This document shows positions 32,445 through 43,574 of a stretch of 64,000 nucleotides of DNA, piece by piece. Each line of letters starts with the position of its first letter. The first letter of the stretch is position 1. A model generated the notes under the pieces. It had not been told where the DNA came from and searched no databases. It was given only the letters and a program-made list of their open reading frames with translations. Source of the DNA: Absidia repens (taxonomy: Eukaryota; Mucoromycota; Mucoromycetes; Mucorales; Cunninghamellaceae); contig MCGE01000016.1 in the NCBI GenBank assembly GCA_002105175.1, positions 193,501-257,500 of the forward strand. Reading direction: 5' to 3'. The position numbers and the translations under genes were made by a program.

Positions 32445-32530
32445 CTATACTAAAGGATAACTCCAAGACATCCTATTCATCATAAAAAAACATAAAAACA
32501 CAACTCTGTTACAAGCTTCCGTAACAGAGC

Positions 32531-32535
32531 AAAAA
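32531..32535 (-). terminator. Pol III terminator of tRNA-Leu
   Basis: Five T on the minus strand 5 nt after the tRNA 3' end. Confidence 0.7.
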
Positions 32536-32540
32536 GAGAT

Positions 32541-32623
32541 TGACAAGAGTGGGATTTGAACCCACGCCTCCGAAGAGATCACGGCCTTAACGTGACGCCT
32601 TAGACCAACTCGGCCATCTTGCC
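32541..32623 (-). tRNA. tRNA-Leu (anticodon AAG)
   Basis: 83-nt class II tRNA without intron. The acceptor stem GGCAAGA pairs with TCTTGTC (one G-T), the discriminator is A, and the D-arm begins TGGCCGAG. Anticodon stem TCACG/CGTGA encloses the loop TTAAGGC, so the anticodon is AAG. The extra arm is TCTC-TTCG-GAGG, and the T-arm has GGGTTCAAATCCC. It decodes CUU (and CUC by inosine). Confidence 0.95.
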
Positions 32624-32650
32624 TTAACTGAAAGTGAAATTGGTCTCTCT

Positions 32651-32658
32651 TATATAAA
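32651..32658 (-). promoter_or_regulatory. Upstream TATA element of tRNA-Leu
   Basis: TTTATATA on the minus strand about 28 nt before the tRNA 5' end, the spacing at which fission yeast tRNA genes carry a TFIIIB-recruiting TATA. Inferred function. Confidence 0.45.
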
Positions 32659-32659
32659 G

Positions 32660-33164
32660 CCAACTTGAAATAATGGCGTGTTTTTATTGGCTAAAAATTC
32701 GGTAAAGTCGGTTGATCCCTATCCGATTGGGCAGATGCGTCGATTCTTTTCGGTTCTGCGAACAAAAAAAAATTATGCACCAAAAATGGAAAGAATCACA
32801 CACCTCGTCATAGGTAACCCATTCAAATCGATCATTCAATGATAAACTACAACAAATACACAGAAAGGACATTACTCTTTTTTTTTTTTTATAAAAAAAA
32901 AAAAAACCTGGAAAAAAAAGGCTTGAAAAGAAATAGCGTATCATAGATTATTTTATTGAAGTAAAGGTGATAAATATATAAAGTGAGAGGCATGCCGATG
33001 TAATATGCATATTGGATAGAATAATAGATAGAAAGATATTTTATTCAAAGTAATGGTAAGTGGGTAAACTAAGCATATTGGATAGAGTAATATGTAGAGA
33101 CTGGTATTTTATTCAAAACCATATATATATATAAAGATAAGCTAATGTAACTAAACTACATATA
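32660..33164. other. Spacer with repeated ATTTTATT(C/G) motifs
   Basis: No coding frame supported. Near-repeats GATAGAATAAT(A/G)(G/T)ATAGA and ATTTTATTCAAA occur at about 33014-33180, reminiscent of the tail of the dispersed element. Confidence 0.4.
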
Positions 33165-34607
33165 TTAGATAGAATAATGTGTATTGTCCGCCAAAGATAA
33201 AACAAGCGCTCGTACTTCATCCATCCCGTCATTGATTTCATTGCCTTGCGGTGGTACCGCAGTCGTTTGTTCCAGATTATGATTCATGTCATCGTTACCG
33301 GCATCCATGTTCATATCATTGTCATTGTCGTTTCCGTCGTCGTCGTCGTCGTTGTTGTTGTTGTTGTTTCCATCGTCATCCATGTCCATATCATTGTCGC
33401 CATCATTTATATGCATTATTCCTTCCTCTTCCTCTACTGTGCTGTTAGTGGTCGTGGTCGTGGTGGTATCTGGATTGGATCGTATAGCCATGATATCTGC
33501 ATATCCCAGGATTTGTACATAGCGTCCGTCGCGTCCGGTGACCTCGGGAAAAGCATGGAGTGGTAGTAAGCAGTTTTCCAAGCCGATCATAAGAAGATGG
33601 GGACACGCCCGGATCAGTTTCCGCACGGCATGCGATGTGATATTTTCACAGCCAAAAAGTCCAAGAGCATGAATGGTGGTGGGTAAATACGTCGAAATGG
33701 TGTCCAAGGTGGCATCGGTGATACTGCATTTCAACAAATGAAGACTTTCGAGAGCCGTATGTGATTTGATAAATGGAGTGATAACGTGGTCGTTGATGTC
33801 AGGGGTGCCGGTAATCGCAAAATACGTCAGTAACGGTAAAGGTGTTGATGTTGATATTGTGGTTGCATTTACATTGGTTGTTGTTGTTGTTGTTGTTGAT
33901 GATGATGATAATGATGATTGTATTGATCCGTCTAGTGATGGTGGTGATGGTGGTGGTAGAAGTTGCTGAATAAACTTGAGATTGATCGTACGACAACATA
34001 CCAATTCCAAGTGCGTCAGTCGATTGAATTGTACAAGATCAAGTGCGGTGTCTTCCACTGTCAACCACCTACATTCACTTAGATCAAGGTACTCCAAAGG
34101 ACAATCAGCAAATGGTAAAAGTGTAATGGGTAAGAGACGATGACAGCCTTTCAAAGCAAGTTCACGTAGATGATGACACCGTTGACCCAAGTAATGAACA
34201 GATCGATGAGTAATGTTGGCGTTGTAAAGTCGAAGTTTCTTCAGTTGAGGACACCGTCGCGAGAGTTGTTGGATGCTTTTGTCGGAAATGAGTTCTGCGT
34301 GAAGAATGGTCAACTCCTCTAACAGGGTGGCATGGTCGAGGAAGAGTAAAAGTGCGCTGTCCAGAAGTTCCTTATCAAAGCAAAGTTTTCGTATATAAAG
34401 ACCGAGCGAACTACGTGCTAAAGAGAGTCCTTTCGTGATACGAAGAATGGAGCTGCCGTCATCAACTTTTGGTGAGCGCCATAAGACAGGAATCGTTGCC
34501 GCATGTAATTGTTTGTTTACCAGTGCACAATGATAAAGACCTTTGTGATCGATATTAGTGACAATCAATGATAATAATTCAACTGGTAGATGATCGAGGT
34601 GAATCAT
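33165..34607 (-). CDS. F-box/leucine-rich-repeat protein
   Basis: 480 residues, single exon, start at the ATG at 34605-34607 (MIHLDHLPVELLSLIVTNID). The first ~45 residues are an F-box, which binds Skp1 in SCF ubiquitin ligases. From about residue 60 to 390 there are LRR-type units of the AMN1/Grr1 kind: LSRRCPQLKKLRLYNANIT, LGQRCHHLRELALKGCHRL, CPLEYLDLSECRWLTV, RLTHLELVCCRTINLK, and later units. A Ser/Thr-rich loop interrupts the repeats at about residue 255-285. The C-terminal ~100 residues are Asp/Asn/Met-rich and disordered. The substrate is unknown. Confidence 0.88.
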   Translation of the reverse strand: MIHLDHLPVELLSLIVTNIDHKGLYHCALVNKQLHAATIPVLWRSPKVDDGSSILRITKGLSLARSSLGLYIRKLCFDKELLDSALLLFLDHATLLEELTILHAELISDKSIQQLSRRCPQLKKLRLYNANITHRSVHYLGQRCHHLRELALKGCHRLLPITLLPFADCPLEYLDLSECRWLTVEDTALDLVQFNRLTHLELVCCRTINLKFIQQLLPPPSPPSLDGSIQSSLSSSSTTTTTTTNVNATTISTSTPLPLLTYFAITGTPDINDHVITPFIKSHTALESLHLLKCSITDATLDTISTYLPTTIHALGLFGCENITSHAVRKLIRACPHLLMIGLENCLLPLHAFPEVTGRDGRYVQILGYADIMAIRSNPDTTTTTTTNSTVEEEEGIMHINDGDNDMDMDDDGNNNNNNDDDDDGNDNDNDMNMDAGNDDMNHNLEQTTAVPPQGNEINDGMDEVRALVLSLADNTHYSI

Positions 34608-34797
34608 AAAAAGTATATGTGTAAAAATAAAAAATAAAAAATCAAGGAAGCAGAAAAAGGAGATTTGAAAAATCGGTTTATTTTTTTTTATAGAGTGCAG
34701 CAAAGGGAAAATTAAAAGGCCGCTGAGATCATGCGGCTAATATTAAATACTAACTATAGACTAAAGGAAATAAGCAAAAGAGTAATAGACATCAAAA

Positions 34798-35361
34798 TTA
34801 TTCAATAGGAATACGAATAGCGGCCTTTTCTGATTTCGGCACATTGATGATCAGAATACCATCCTTGTAATTTGCTTTGATGGCATCTCCATTAATAGAA
34901 TGTGGGAAGGTAAACGCTCTTTTGAAGGAACCAGTGATTCTTTCAGATTTCCACCAGTAAGGGGAGTTCATAACATCTCGTGAAGAGGAGGAAGTGACAA
35001 CGTCAGTGGAATCATTTCTCGTTTGTACTTGTTGATCTTCGCCACCAGTAGAAGAAGAAGCGACTTGTTCATCACCAACAGAAGGTTCAGCGGGTGTTGA
35101 ATGGGAAGTAGTAGAAGATTCTTGATTTCCTCCAATCACCAAAGTATGATCATCAGGTAAATGAATATCGATATCTTCTTTTTGGAAACCAGGGATTTCA
35201 GCATGTAATTCATAACCAGTTTTTGTTTCAACAATATCAGTAGGAGGATATCTTGCACTCAGGGCTCGTCTTGAGACATTGGTCAATGGCTCATCAAGTA
35301 GAGAAAATGCTCGATGCATATCACGGAAAACTTGTCCAAGTAAAGGTTGAGAGAACGACAT
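34798..35361 (-). CDS. Small heat-shock protein (Hsp20/alpha-crystallin)
   Basis: 187 residues, single exon, ATG at 35359-35361. ATP-independent chaperone that holds unfolding proteins. The alpha-crystallin domain starts at about residue 38 (PPTDIVETKTGYELHAEIPG, EDIDIHLPDDHTLVI). It is split by a ~60-residue Ser/Thr/Glu-rich insert and resumes with ERITGSFKRAFTFP and ANYKDGILIINVPK, ending with the I-x-I type motif IRIPIE used for oligomerisation. Upstream are a TATA box and two heat-shock elements, so heat induction is expected. The N-terminus MSFSQPLLGQVFRDMHRAF is typical of fungal Hsp20. Confidence 0.95.
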   Translation of the reverse strand: MSFSQPLLGQVFRDMHRAFSLLDEPLTNVSRRALSARYPPTDIVETKTGYELHAEIPGFQKEDIDIHLPDDHTLVIGGNQESSTTSHSTPAEPSVGDEQVASSSTGGEDQQVQTRNDSTDVVTSSSSRDVMNSPYWWKSERITGSFKRAFTFPHSINGDAIKANYKDGILIINVPKSEKAAIRIPIE

Positions 35362-35432
35362 CTTATTTTTTTATATATTTAATCACAAAGTAGTAAGGTA
35401 ATGATCTGCCATAGAATGTCGCCTCCCTCTTC

Positions 35433-35440
35433 CTTATATA
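35433..35440 (-). promoter_or_regulatory. TATA box of the hsp20 gene
   Basis: TATATAAG on the minus strand about 72 nt upstream of the ATG. Confidence 0.65.
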
Positions 35441-35461
35441 ACTTTTTGACCTTGTCCACTC

Positions 35462-35469
35462 GAACTTTC
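35462..35469 (-). promoter_or_regulatory. Heat-shock element, proximal
   Basis: GAACTTTC, the GAAnnTTC core for Hsf1, about 100 nt upstream of the hsp20 ATG. Confidence 0.6.
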
Positions 35470-35524
35470 TGGTACAATCACATTCGAAACAAACTGCCTT
35501 TTTTCGATAAAGTCCTATGACATT

Positions 35525-35546
35525 GAAGAAGCTTCTTGACGGTTCC
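35525..35546 (-). promoter_or_regulatory. Heat-shock element, distal
   Basis: GAAGAAGCTTCTTGACGGTTCC on the plus strand contains the palindromic core GAAGCTTC (35528-35535) plus neighbouring GAA/TTC units, a good multi-unit Hsf1 site. Confidence 0.65.
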
Positions 35547-35599
35547 ATATGGATTGTCTTGCTTGAATTAGATCGGCGTTTCAATTGTTTTTGGTTCAT

Positions 35600-36068
35600 G
35601 CGCTTGATGGGTTTACAGTAACAATTTTGCAGTAAAAATGGGTGGGAAAAGAGGCCAATGTGTCGTTATTTTGTGAAGACAAACAAATAGAAAAATGAAT
35701 ATTTTATTAAAAAAGGTTATTTAACGAAATCATAACAAAAATAAACATTTCTAGGTTACTTGTTGCACATTTCAAAAGCGATGTCGGGCCTGAATCTGAT
35801 TTATTCAGATGTCCTATGGTTTAAATCGTGTTGTTGCATTTTTTTTGGCTTTGACTTGCCGCTGAGGTGATTACTGTCAAGGGCATGCCGTCAAAGTCTA
35901 GACGTTCCCAAAGTAAATAGCCAAAGGTTTCCATATAAAGAGATCATGTAAGAAACTCCAAGTTACGTGAATTCTTTTTAGCACCCGCTACCGCCAGCAC
36001 TTTCCAGTGTCTACGACAGGCAACACTTTTCAACGCATACCATTCCGATTCCTTTTTAAACCTGTAAC

Positions 36069-36128
<60 letters not shown>

Positions 36129-37734
36129 GACAGGGTTTCACATCCACAGCATAAAAAAAAAGTGATAGACATTGAATAACTGTGGAGACAAAAAGTAAAA
36201 AAACAATAAAAGTTTATTTCAGTATATCCGTCTGTAATCTAATAAAAAACTATTACTACTATATCTAATCTACAGGATATATTCTATTTCTATGGAACGT
36301 CGTATAAGCCATATTGACCCAAACCAGCAAGTTGTTCGAAGAATAGATATATTTGAGTATCACCTAGTAAAACGCAAGATACCCATTCCAAATCCACAAT
36401 CACTGAACATCTTGATCCAGCCGTCGTATTATCTAACGTCCCACGCCAAGAGCATGTTGCCAGCAAGTCAGTTTATCTCTAACTAAATCCAGGCCACCAA
36501 ACGCACCCGCCCATTCACCGCAAGACAATTTGAAATGTTCTAAATCCTACATCCAAATGAAAGGGATTCCCCATGTACTTTGTTGTGCCCTTTTTCAAAA
36601 CCCACTAAATCTAATAAAAAATCCCACTCCATCATGATCACCAGACCCTCGGAGGACATGAATGTGAAAAAAAAGGAAAAAAGAATATGAGAAAAAATTA
36701 GAATTTTAAAAATTCAACTGAAATGCCGACCTTTGCCCAGAGCATGCGTTGGCAATGGAGGCAGGCCAATCCTCCAAAAGAAGCGGGAAAATAAAAACAA
36801 TTACAAAATCATGTCGAGCAAAGTCAAAAGTATATGCACGAGTGATAATAAATGGGTTTTATTACAAAAAAAGTGTGCATCATAATAATTTCTAATTAAA
36901 AAACATGATAGAGTCTTTTGCGTATGATGGTGACTGTTCTGTAACTACAAAACGTACATAAAGGTCAATTCAAATGATTGTGAGTGGTTTTATCTGTGGC
37001 CATTCCCTTTGGGGTGTGGGACGAAAACAGTATGAGATATAAAGAAATGAATTAACCATTTAAACTAATAGGCGCTAGACTAGATGTAACAATGACTAGG
37101 CAATCAATTTTGGTAGATAGAGTGACGAATAGAACCCATGGAAAAAAAATAATCTTTTGTAAAGTTCCACACCAACCAATACTTAGACGCAAGAAAATGG
37201 GTAATTTGACGTTTGATGTAAAGTCCTGTTTGCTGATCTAGTCGATGTCTTGTCTTGTCCTTGTTGGTCTTGGTGGTACCTTTTGTTGAAATTTACTTCA
37301 GAATCAATGTTAATAGGTTTTTTTTTGTAAAGCAATGAAGGTCCGTTTTGAAAAGTGAAGCTCCGATTTAACAGATCAAAATGCCATTTTGACAATTGCA
37401 GCAGTGAGACAGTTGTAATATAACAATAAGAATAAAATGGTTGATAATACATATTTTTATTTTGCAAAAATCAGCACATCAGACATATATACACTGGTGA
37501 TATGTCGGCTATAAAGCTTTTAAACTAATGGAAATAGGGCCAAAAGAATTCAGAAGAAAGGGGGATAAAAAACATTGTCATACACACATACACACATATA
37601 CACATAAAAAAAAACCAAGCAAGTTTGCCTTTATTCAAAATAAACATTCACATTCTACAATATGTCTAAGTCTAAATCCAGCCAGAAGTAGGTGTGATTC
37701 ACGGCCAATACATCCCTTTTGTTGTCCCCCAGGT
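35600..37734. other. Non-coding spacer with very long poly-A and a hairpin-element fragment
   Basis: A poly-A run of nearly 60 lies at 36069-36126. A minus-oriented fragment related to the hairpin block is at about 36541-36605 (ATGAAAGGGATTCCCCATG, then CCCTTTTTCAAAACCC). No coding frame is convincing. The last ~100 bp are the 3' flank of the SRP40-like gene. Confidence 0.5.
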
Positions 37735-38773
37735 TTAGTTGATCTTTTGTTTCTTGCTTTGAGACTTGGTTCCTTGGGTGTTCTTTCGCTTTGTAGTGGT
37801 GTCATCATCAGAGTCAGAGTCAGAAGAGTCAGACGAGTCGCTGCTGTCATCATCAGAAGAAGAAGAGGATGAGGAGGAATCGCTGCTGTCATCATCAGAG
37901 GAAGAAGAGTCACTGCTGCTGCTGTCCTTGGCCTTTTCTTCGGCAACCACTGTATCCTTTTTGTCGGCTTCCTTTTCATCATCACTGTCGCTGCTGTCAC
38001 TGTCACTGCTGTCATCAGAAGAGGAAGAGTCGCTGCTGCTGCTGTCCTTGGCCTTTTCTTCGGCAACTACTGTATCCTTTTTGTCGGCTTCCTTTTCGTC
38101 ATCGCTATCACTGCTATCGCTGTCACTGCTGTCATCAGAAGAAGAAGAAGAAGAGTCGCTGCTAGATTTGGCCTTTTCTTCTTCAACATCCATAGCATCT
38201 TCATTATCGCTGCTGTCGGAGGAGGAAGAAGACGAGTCACTGCTGTCAGAAGAGGAAGAGGAAGAGGAGGACGAGTCGCTGCTGGGCTTGGCCTGTTCTT
38301 CGACCTTTGGTGTGATTTCCTTCTCGTCATCACTGTCATCGTCGCTGCTGCTATCGTCAGAGGAAGAAGAAGAAGAGTCGCTGCTGCTGTCCGAGGAAGA
38401 AGAGGAGGACGACGATGATGAAGAGGAAGAGTCATCCTTGGTCGCGTGTCTAATAAAAGAAAAACACGAAAATGTCGTTAGCCAAAATGGAAAACCGACA
38501 CACGCAATTGTATAATAGATGAAAAACAAATCACTTACTTTTCTTGATAGTCAGCAAAGATTGTCTTCAAAGAGGAGGTCTTGGTGGTATCCTTGATCTA
38601 AATACAAATACAACACACATCCCACAAAAAAAAAAGAGTCAAAATACAGATACCATGACAGCTAAAGTTTAACTACTTACCGTGGCATTTCTTCTAAAAG
38701 CAGCAGCAGCTTCCTTGTGACCACCATCAATGAGGTACTGGTAGACAATAGTATCCCGGTCTTCGCTTGACAT
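37735..38773 (-). CDS. LisH plus acidic-serine repeat protein, SRP40/Nopp140-like but lacking the C-terminal domain
   Basis: Exons 38681-38773, 38539-38597 and 37735-38449; phases join cleanly to give 288 residues. The N-terminus (MSSEDRDTIVYQYLIDGGHK, EAAAAFRRNAT) is a LisH-type dimerisation helix pair as in Nopp140/Srp40. The rest is tracts of Ser/Asp separated by basic-acidic linkers such as EKEADKKDTVVAEEKAKDSS, which occurs twice almost unchanged at DNA level too. These tracts are CK2-type phosphorylation targets in Nopp140, a nucleolar snoRNP chaperone. The ending KRKNTQGTKSQSKKQKIN is a basic, NLS-like tail, but the conserved SRP40 C-terminal domain is absent. Either this is a short paralogue or downstream exons were lost; the stop is in-frame and clear. 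Confidence 0.75.
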
Positions 38774-39459
38774 GATAGGAAAGTATGTATGTATGTATGA
38801 AAAGAAAGAAAGGAAGAAAAAAAAATCGAATGGAAAAATAAAAAAAAAAATCTTTAGAACCTACTATACTAATTCTTTCCAACTCCGTTACTGTAAAGTG
38901 GCTTGTTTGAATCCCCTCTGCATTTTTTGCAAGACATGCCATGTTTTTCATTGGCAGAATTCGAGCCTAATTTATCAAGGGGATTATCTTTAGTACAATG
39001 CCATGTACTTTCATGACACCCTTTCTATTCAACAACGCTCCATATCCACGTAGCAGATCCATAGCATCACATTATACCCCTGATTATTTCCTGCATACCA
39101 TTTTTATTATAGGATAATACAAATGAGACAATGATACAAAATTATATTCTGTTTTAAACTTTATGATAGATACAACTCAATATTAATCAAGCTAATAAAT
39201 CTAACTAACAAGTACTACAATAAACGTTTGATCCCATATGATGGCGTCACGATAACGCTCAAGAAGGTTTACGAGTAAGAAACTGAAGGGGTAGTGTTTT
39301 TTTTTTATTAAAAAAAGGATTTGACCGGTGGTACAGAGAAATGTTAATACGGTAAAGAAAAAAAAATACGGGATACTATTTGTAAAAATATGGTGTCGTG
39401 GGTTTGGTCATTCAGAATGGTGACATACAAGTAGACAGAGAGAATGAGAGACAACACAC
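38774..39459. other. Spacer
   Basis: Promoter side of the SRP40-like gene and 3' flank of swi5. No coding frame is supported. Confidence 0.5.
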
Positions 39460-39946
39460 TTATTGATCAGTAGGTATGTCAAATTCATCCAAGGCTTGTC
39501 GTAAACTACAATTCTTAATATATGCATACTATTCAATAATAAATAAGTAATACGTGTGAGGTATAGCTTTTTTTTTTTTTTTTCAAAGTCAAAAAACTTG
39601 CCTTGGTCAACAGTGTATTGGTGATGGCTTGCATATTATTCAATTCTTGAATTAGAGTCATTCGTCTTTTCAAGATATCATTGACTTGTTTTTCATCCAA
39701 ACTATGTATAAGAAGAAGAAGAATAAGACACTAACGTATTTTGAATGAATTTAAAGCGGAAAAAGGGAATACGAATTATACTTTGCTTTGAGACATTCAT
39801 CTTCGTATGTTTCCTTCGCCTTTTTGACCGCCTATCATTGTACATACAGTACATATAACAAACCCCAACAACAAAGCACTATTAGGAATAATGTCCATCA
39901 ATATTCGAATCAATTTTACCTCTTGGAGTGTTGCCTGACTGTCCAT
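39460..39946 (-). CDS. swi5: Swi5 homologue, four exons, one GC-AG intron
   Basis: Recombination mediator; Swi5 with its partner Sfr1 stimulates Rad51/Dmc1 strand exchange. Exons 39920-39946, 39782-39831, 39602-39701 and 39460-39528 join to 81 residues, the normal Swi5 size. Core: VNDILKRRMTLIQELNNMQA (family: ILKRHI.LLHEYN.IKD), TNTLLTK, then CSLRQALDEFDIP (family: .GC..KEVYEEFGI). The intron after exon 3 has a GC donor (AAG|GCAAGT) rather than GT. The N-terminal MDSQATLQE is encoded by a 27-nt exon. The identification rests on the conserved C-terminal half and is fairly secure. Confidence 0.8.
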
Positions 39947-40796
39947 ATTTGCAGCTTATAAAAAACCAGAAGAGAAAAGAGACAGAAGAAAAAAGGCGTC
40001 AATGCAAAAAGTTGTATTTCCTCAAAATAATTCAATTCCCGCTTTTGTTTATAGTTTTGCACGGGGGAATTAATCACATGAATCATATCATATTACAATT
40101 TATCGAAGCAATACTTATGTATGTTCATCATTTGCCCACACAGTATCGATTCATTATTTGGGGACTTGATTGGTGGATATAGTATTGAAAAAGTGGTGCC
40201 TGAAAATAAATTCATGCATCAACTGAATTTCTTATTTTAGTAATCTCCCTTTTTTTTCACATACATATATAATATCCATTCAACTAGACAAATAAACATA
40301 TGAGGGAGAGGCAAATATTAAAAAGGCAAGATATATTTTATTTACATATAAACTATACCAACTACAATAACTCTATACAAAGCTAATGACAGACACCATT
40401 AGTTTTTGAACAAACTCCGGAATGCCTGCACAACACATTTTTGATTTGAAATTGGTGTCAACATTTTTCAACCATTCTGCCATCCTTTTTTTTTGGGGAG
40501 TGGGAGGGGATTGACTTAATTGTCGTCTGAGACGGCTCAAAATCTAAATGTTCAATATTGAATGAAAAAAAAAGTGTAACTCTAGTGACAGAGGGAATTA
40601 ATAGGTGTTCAAATAAAATCGATCAAATGATAAATTTTAAAAATAAAAATTTATTTCATAGACAAAAAAGAAAAAGAATCGAATGAAGGAAGGTATATAT
40701 ATATATATAAATAAAAAGTGGTAACATAATAAGCTACAATGATATGGGGAATAAAAATAAATAAACATACAGGGGTTAAGTAATATCATACACACT

Positions 40797-40846
<50 letters not shown>

Positions 40847-40853
40847 GTTTGTT
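39947..40853. other. Spacer with GA microsatellite
   Basis: Holds an (AG)n run at about 40800-40842 directly downstream of the GRDP stop, and a (TA)n run near 40695-40709. No coding frame is supported. Confidence 0.6.
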
Positions 40854-41936
40854 TCAGCAGCCCCCGCCTCCTCCACCGCACCCACCCGAGCCACCACCAC
40901 CGCCCGAAGCACCTATAAGAATGATTGCACCAGCGTTACTATGGGCGACTCTTCGTCCATGGGATTCCGGTTTGTCTCTGTTGTACATATTGTTAGGATA
41001 GTTGATATAATTTCCATTTTGTGTCGCACTGTAGTACGCAGTAAGGTTATCGCGGCTTCGCCGTCGTCGGGGTCCTGAAGGGGCAGGGGCTGGAGGATCG
41101 TCGTGGAATCGATCACTTGTTGATTTTGATCCATCCAAATTTCGGTAATTGCTTTTGACTTTAGGCTCAATCAATTGGTACCACTTTGGTTTGAAGCTTG
41201 ATATGAGTTTCCCTTTGTTTTTTCGATCCACGCTGCTATAAATGGCACTTTTCCCTCCTGTCCCACAACTAGCTGTTCTGTGAATCATTTATTGAAAAAA
41301 AAAGGAATGAGTCTTTATTTTTTGCATTTCCCCATTTCTCTCTCTAGAGTACCTACCCGATATAGCCATAGGACGTTTTCTTCATGCCTTCACCTATAAA
41401 GTCCTGCATAGTCTTCAGTTGTTGCTAGAATAAATTAAATATTAGGACCCAGTATTATGTTGTATATTTAAAAAGTAAACCTACCACATCGATATCGTCA
41501 CGGTAAAATGATTTGGTTACATCTAAGGGGTAATATCATAAAAGTGGAGGTTGATAGATGAAAATAAATATTTGTATTGGGGGTGGGTTAATTGTTACCT
41601 CGACAATGTGCACTCGTCCTTGCAGGTGGTAGGCGATTGCTGCCCTTGATCCTACTCAAAAAAAAAAAAAGGTATTAGTAGTGATTTATTAAGCATAGCC
41701 AAATATATACACTTACTCTCCATTCAGTAAATCAGCGATATGACGTCGATCATCCTTATGGCTATAGATCTTTCCAGGGTAGTATTCCTCTCCGAATCCA
41801 ACGTCGTCGACCGCCAAACTGATTTCATAAGGCCCTGCACGTCCTCTTGGACGATTTATTTTCTATAATAAAGTAAAAATTCAGGGTGAATCTCATATCG
41901 AGAGTATATGTTTTGCAGTTTTCCTTTGGCCTTTTT

Positions 41937-41974
<38 letters not shown>

Positions 41975-43530
41975 GTAATCCAATAATTAATGGAAGATTG
42001 TGCCCAAGCTTCACTAGTATCATTTGTAAATTTCTTGAGACTTGGTTCAGGAATGGTATCATCATGATTGATCACCCGATGTAGCCTGCTTCGAGTAAAC
42101 CTTCGATACGGGAAAGCAAACAGCATATGGGTATGCCAGGCGCAGTCAATTTCAACAGTGGGGACAGCAACCAACGAGGGATTCTTCCTCATCAAAGCCA
42201 AAAAGTCATGATAACGTCGTATAGCGGAAGAAAATGCATCTGACGTAGACCAGTCCATAGACATTGCAGCAACATGGAACTTGTGTTGGCGGGCCACGGC
42301 ATGAATCAGATCAATGGAGAAAGGAGACGGGTTACCTTGATAACATGTTCTGATGGCATAGAGTAATTCTATTGTTTGATGGATGAAATAGGTTAGTTTA
42401 GTTTAGTATAAACACACATAAAATAATAAAAGTCGTCTTACCATTTGCGTCATGCTCGTAGTTTTTTCCCAATGATTTGAGTTTGTCTTCAATTTGTAGT
42501 TCATAAGAATAGTCCATTTCATTTTGAGGTTCAATATGTACAATAGGAACAATATGCGGGGCCATTGAATTTCGTTTTACCCTTGGCATGCCATCTGGCC
42601 TTAATAAGGTGCCACTAATATAAATATATAGATGTTAGTCCACTAGATTTACACTCATCATCATCATAAGGTTGCACTTACGCCACAGTTGGTACTTTCT
42701 TTGCTAAATCATGTTCCAGTTTCATTCTTGCCACATCCAGAAAGTTGATTTGCCGATTAATACCACACGGATGAGCAAATGGTGTAGTATTTTCTCCATA
42801 TCGATAGCCGACATATACTGTCCTAATATACCACTGTTGTTAGTACAAGTGGCGTTATTGTATCTTTTGTTTTATGTCCCACATTCACTTACCAAGGAAG
42901 CCTGATTTCATGTTGACAAACAATACAGGGGCTACAATAGTCTCCAGATGCCATATTATCGACATTAAGCTCGTAAGGTTCACCCGTTTTACCAAAAAGT
43001 CTTGCCCATTTCATGAGTGTATCCTTTGTAGGACCATCGGATTCCCTATGCTACATAAAGGTATTAGCCTTATGACCACTAGCCACCACTACCAGTGCTA
43101 ACTTACCAAATCCTCCAAAGGTATAGACGCATAAAGTATGGCTTTCGCTGAAGGAATACGAATAACTAGATCTTCATAGTATCGAAATGGAGACAGCAAA
43201 TGAGTATGCCAGAGGAAAGCAATGTCTATTATAAAAAAAACCAACCATATGAGTAAAACATGCATAAGCAGCAGAAGAGTTGCTATTACCTAGAGGTGGC
43301 GTTGGCATCTTTTTCTTGTCAAAGGCACGTACCCAGAGTTCATATCGGAATTCAGCTCGAGCCAGGTAGAGTCGTTGCTGCTCTCGTTTCATTGAATTCA
43401 TCACCTGCCAAAACCGTTCAATCATAGCAAGGTAGTAGTAGCAGTTATCGACAGTCACCACTTCGTTCAAAGTAGGCATCATGTCCTTTCCGGCATGAGG
43501 AGGGGCGTGTTGAAACTTGAGTTGATCCAT
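40854..43530 (-). CDS. Glycine-rich-domain (GRDP/DUF1399-like) protein, about eleven exons
   Basis: Start at 43530 (MDQLKFQHAPPHAGKD); stop at 40854. Exon 1 is 43290-43530 and the last exon is about 40854-41279. The family hallmark appears twice: FLWHTHLLSPFRYYEDL in exon 2 and IDCAWHTHMLFAFPYRRF near 42130. Between them is a small Cys-rich segment, DYCSPCIVCQHEI. The second half includes HAVARQHKFHVAAMSMDWS and RYHDFLALMRKNP. The tail ends in Gly runs with a terminal Cys (GASGGGGGSGGCGGGGGGC). Related plant proteins (GRDP) are linked to development and stress; fungal relatives are often labelled sulfonate dioxygenase without firm evidence. Function is unknown. Confidence 0.82.
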
Positions 43531-43537
43531 ATTCCGC

Positions 43538-43574
<37 letters not shown>

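Noticed and set aside
37766..38515. Long plus-strand frame opposite the Ser/Asp-rich gene
   Set aside because: It is the antisense of the Ser/Asp codon repeats; its Leu/Ser/Glu composition mirrors them and the minus-strand gene has clean exons and a LisH start.
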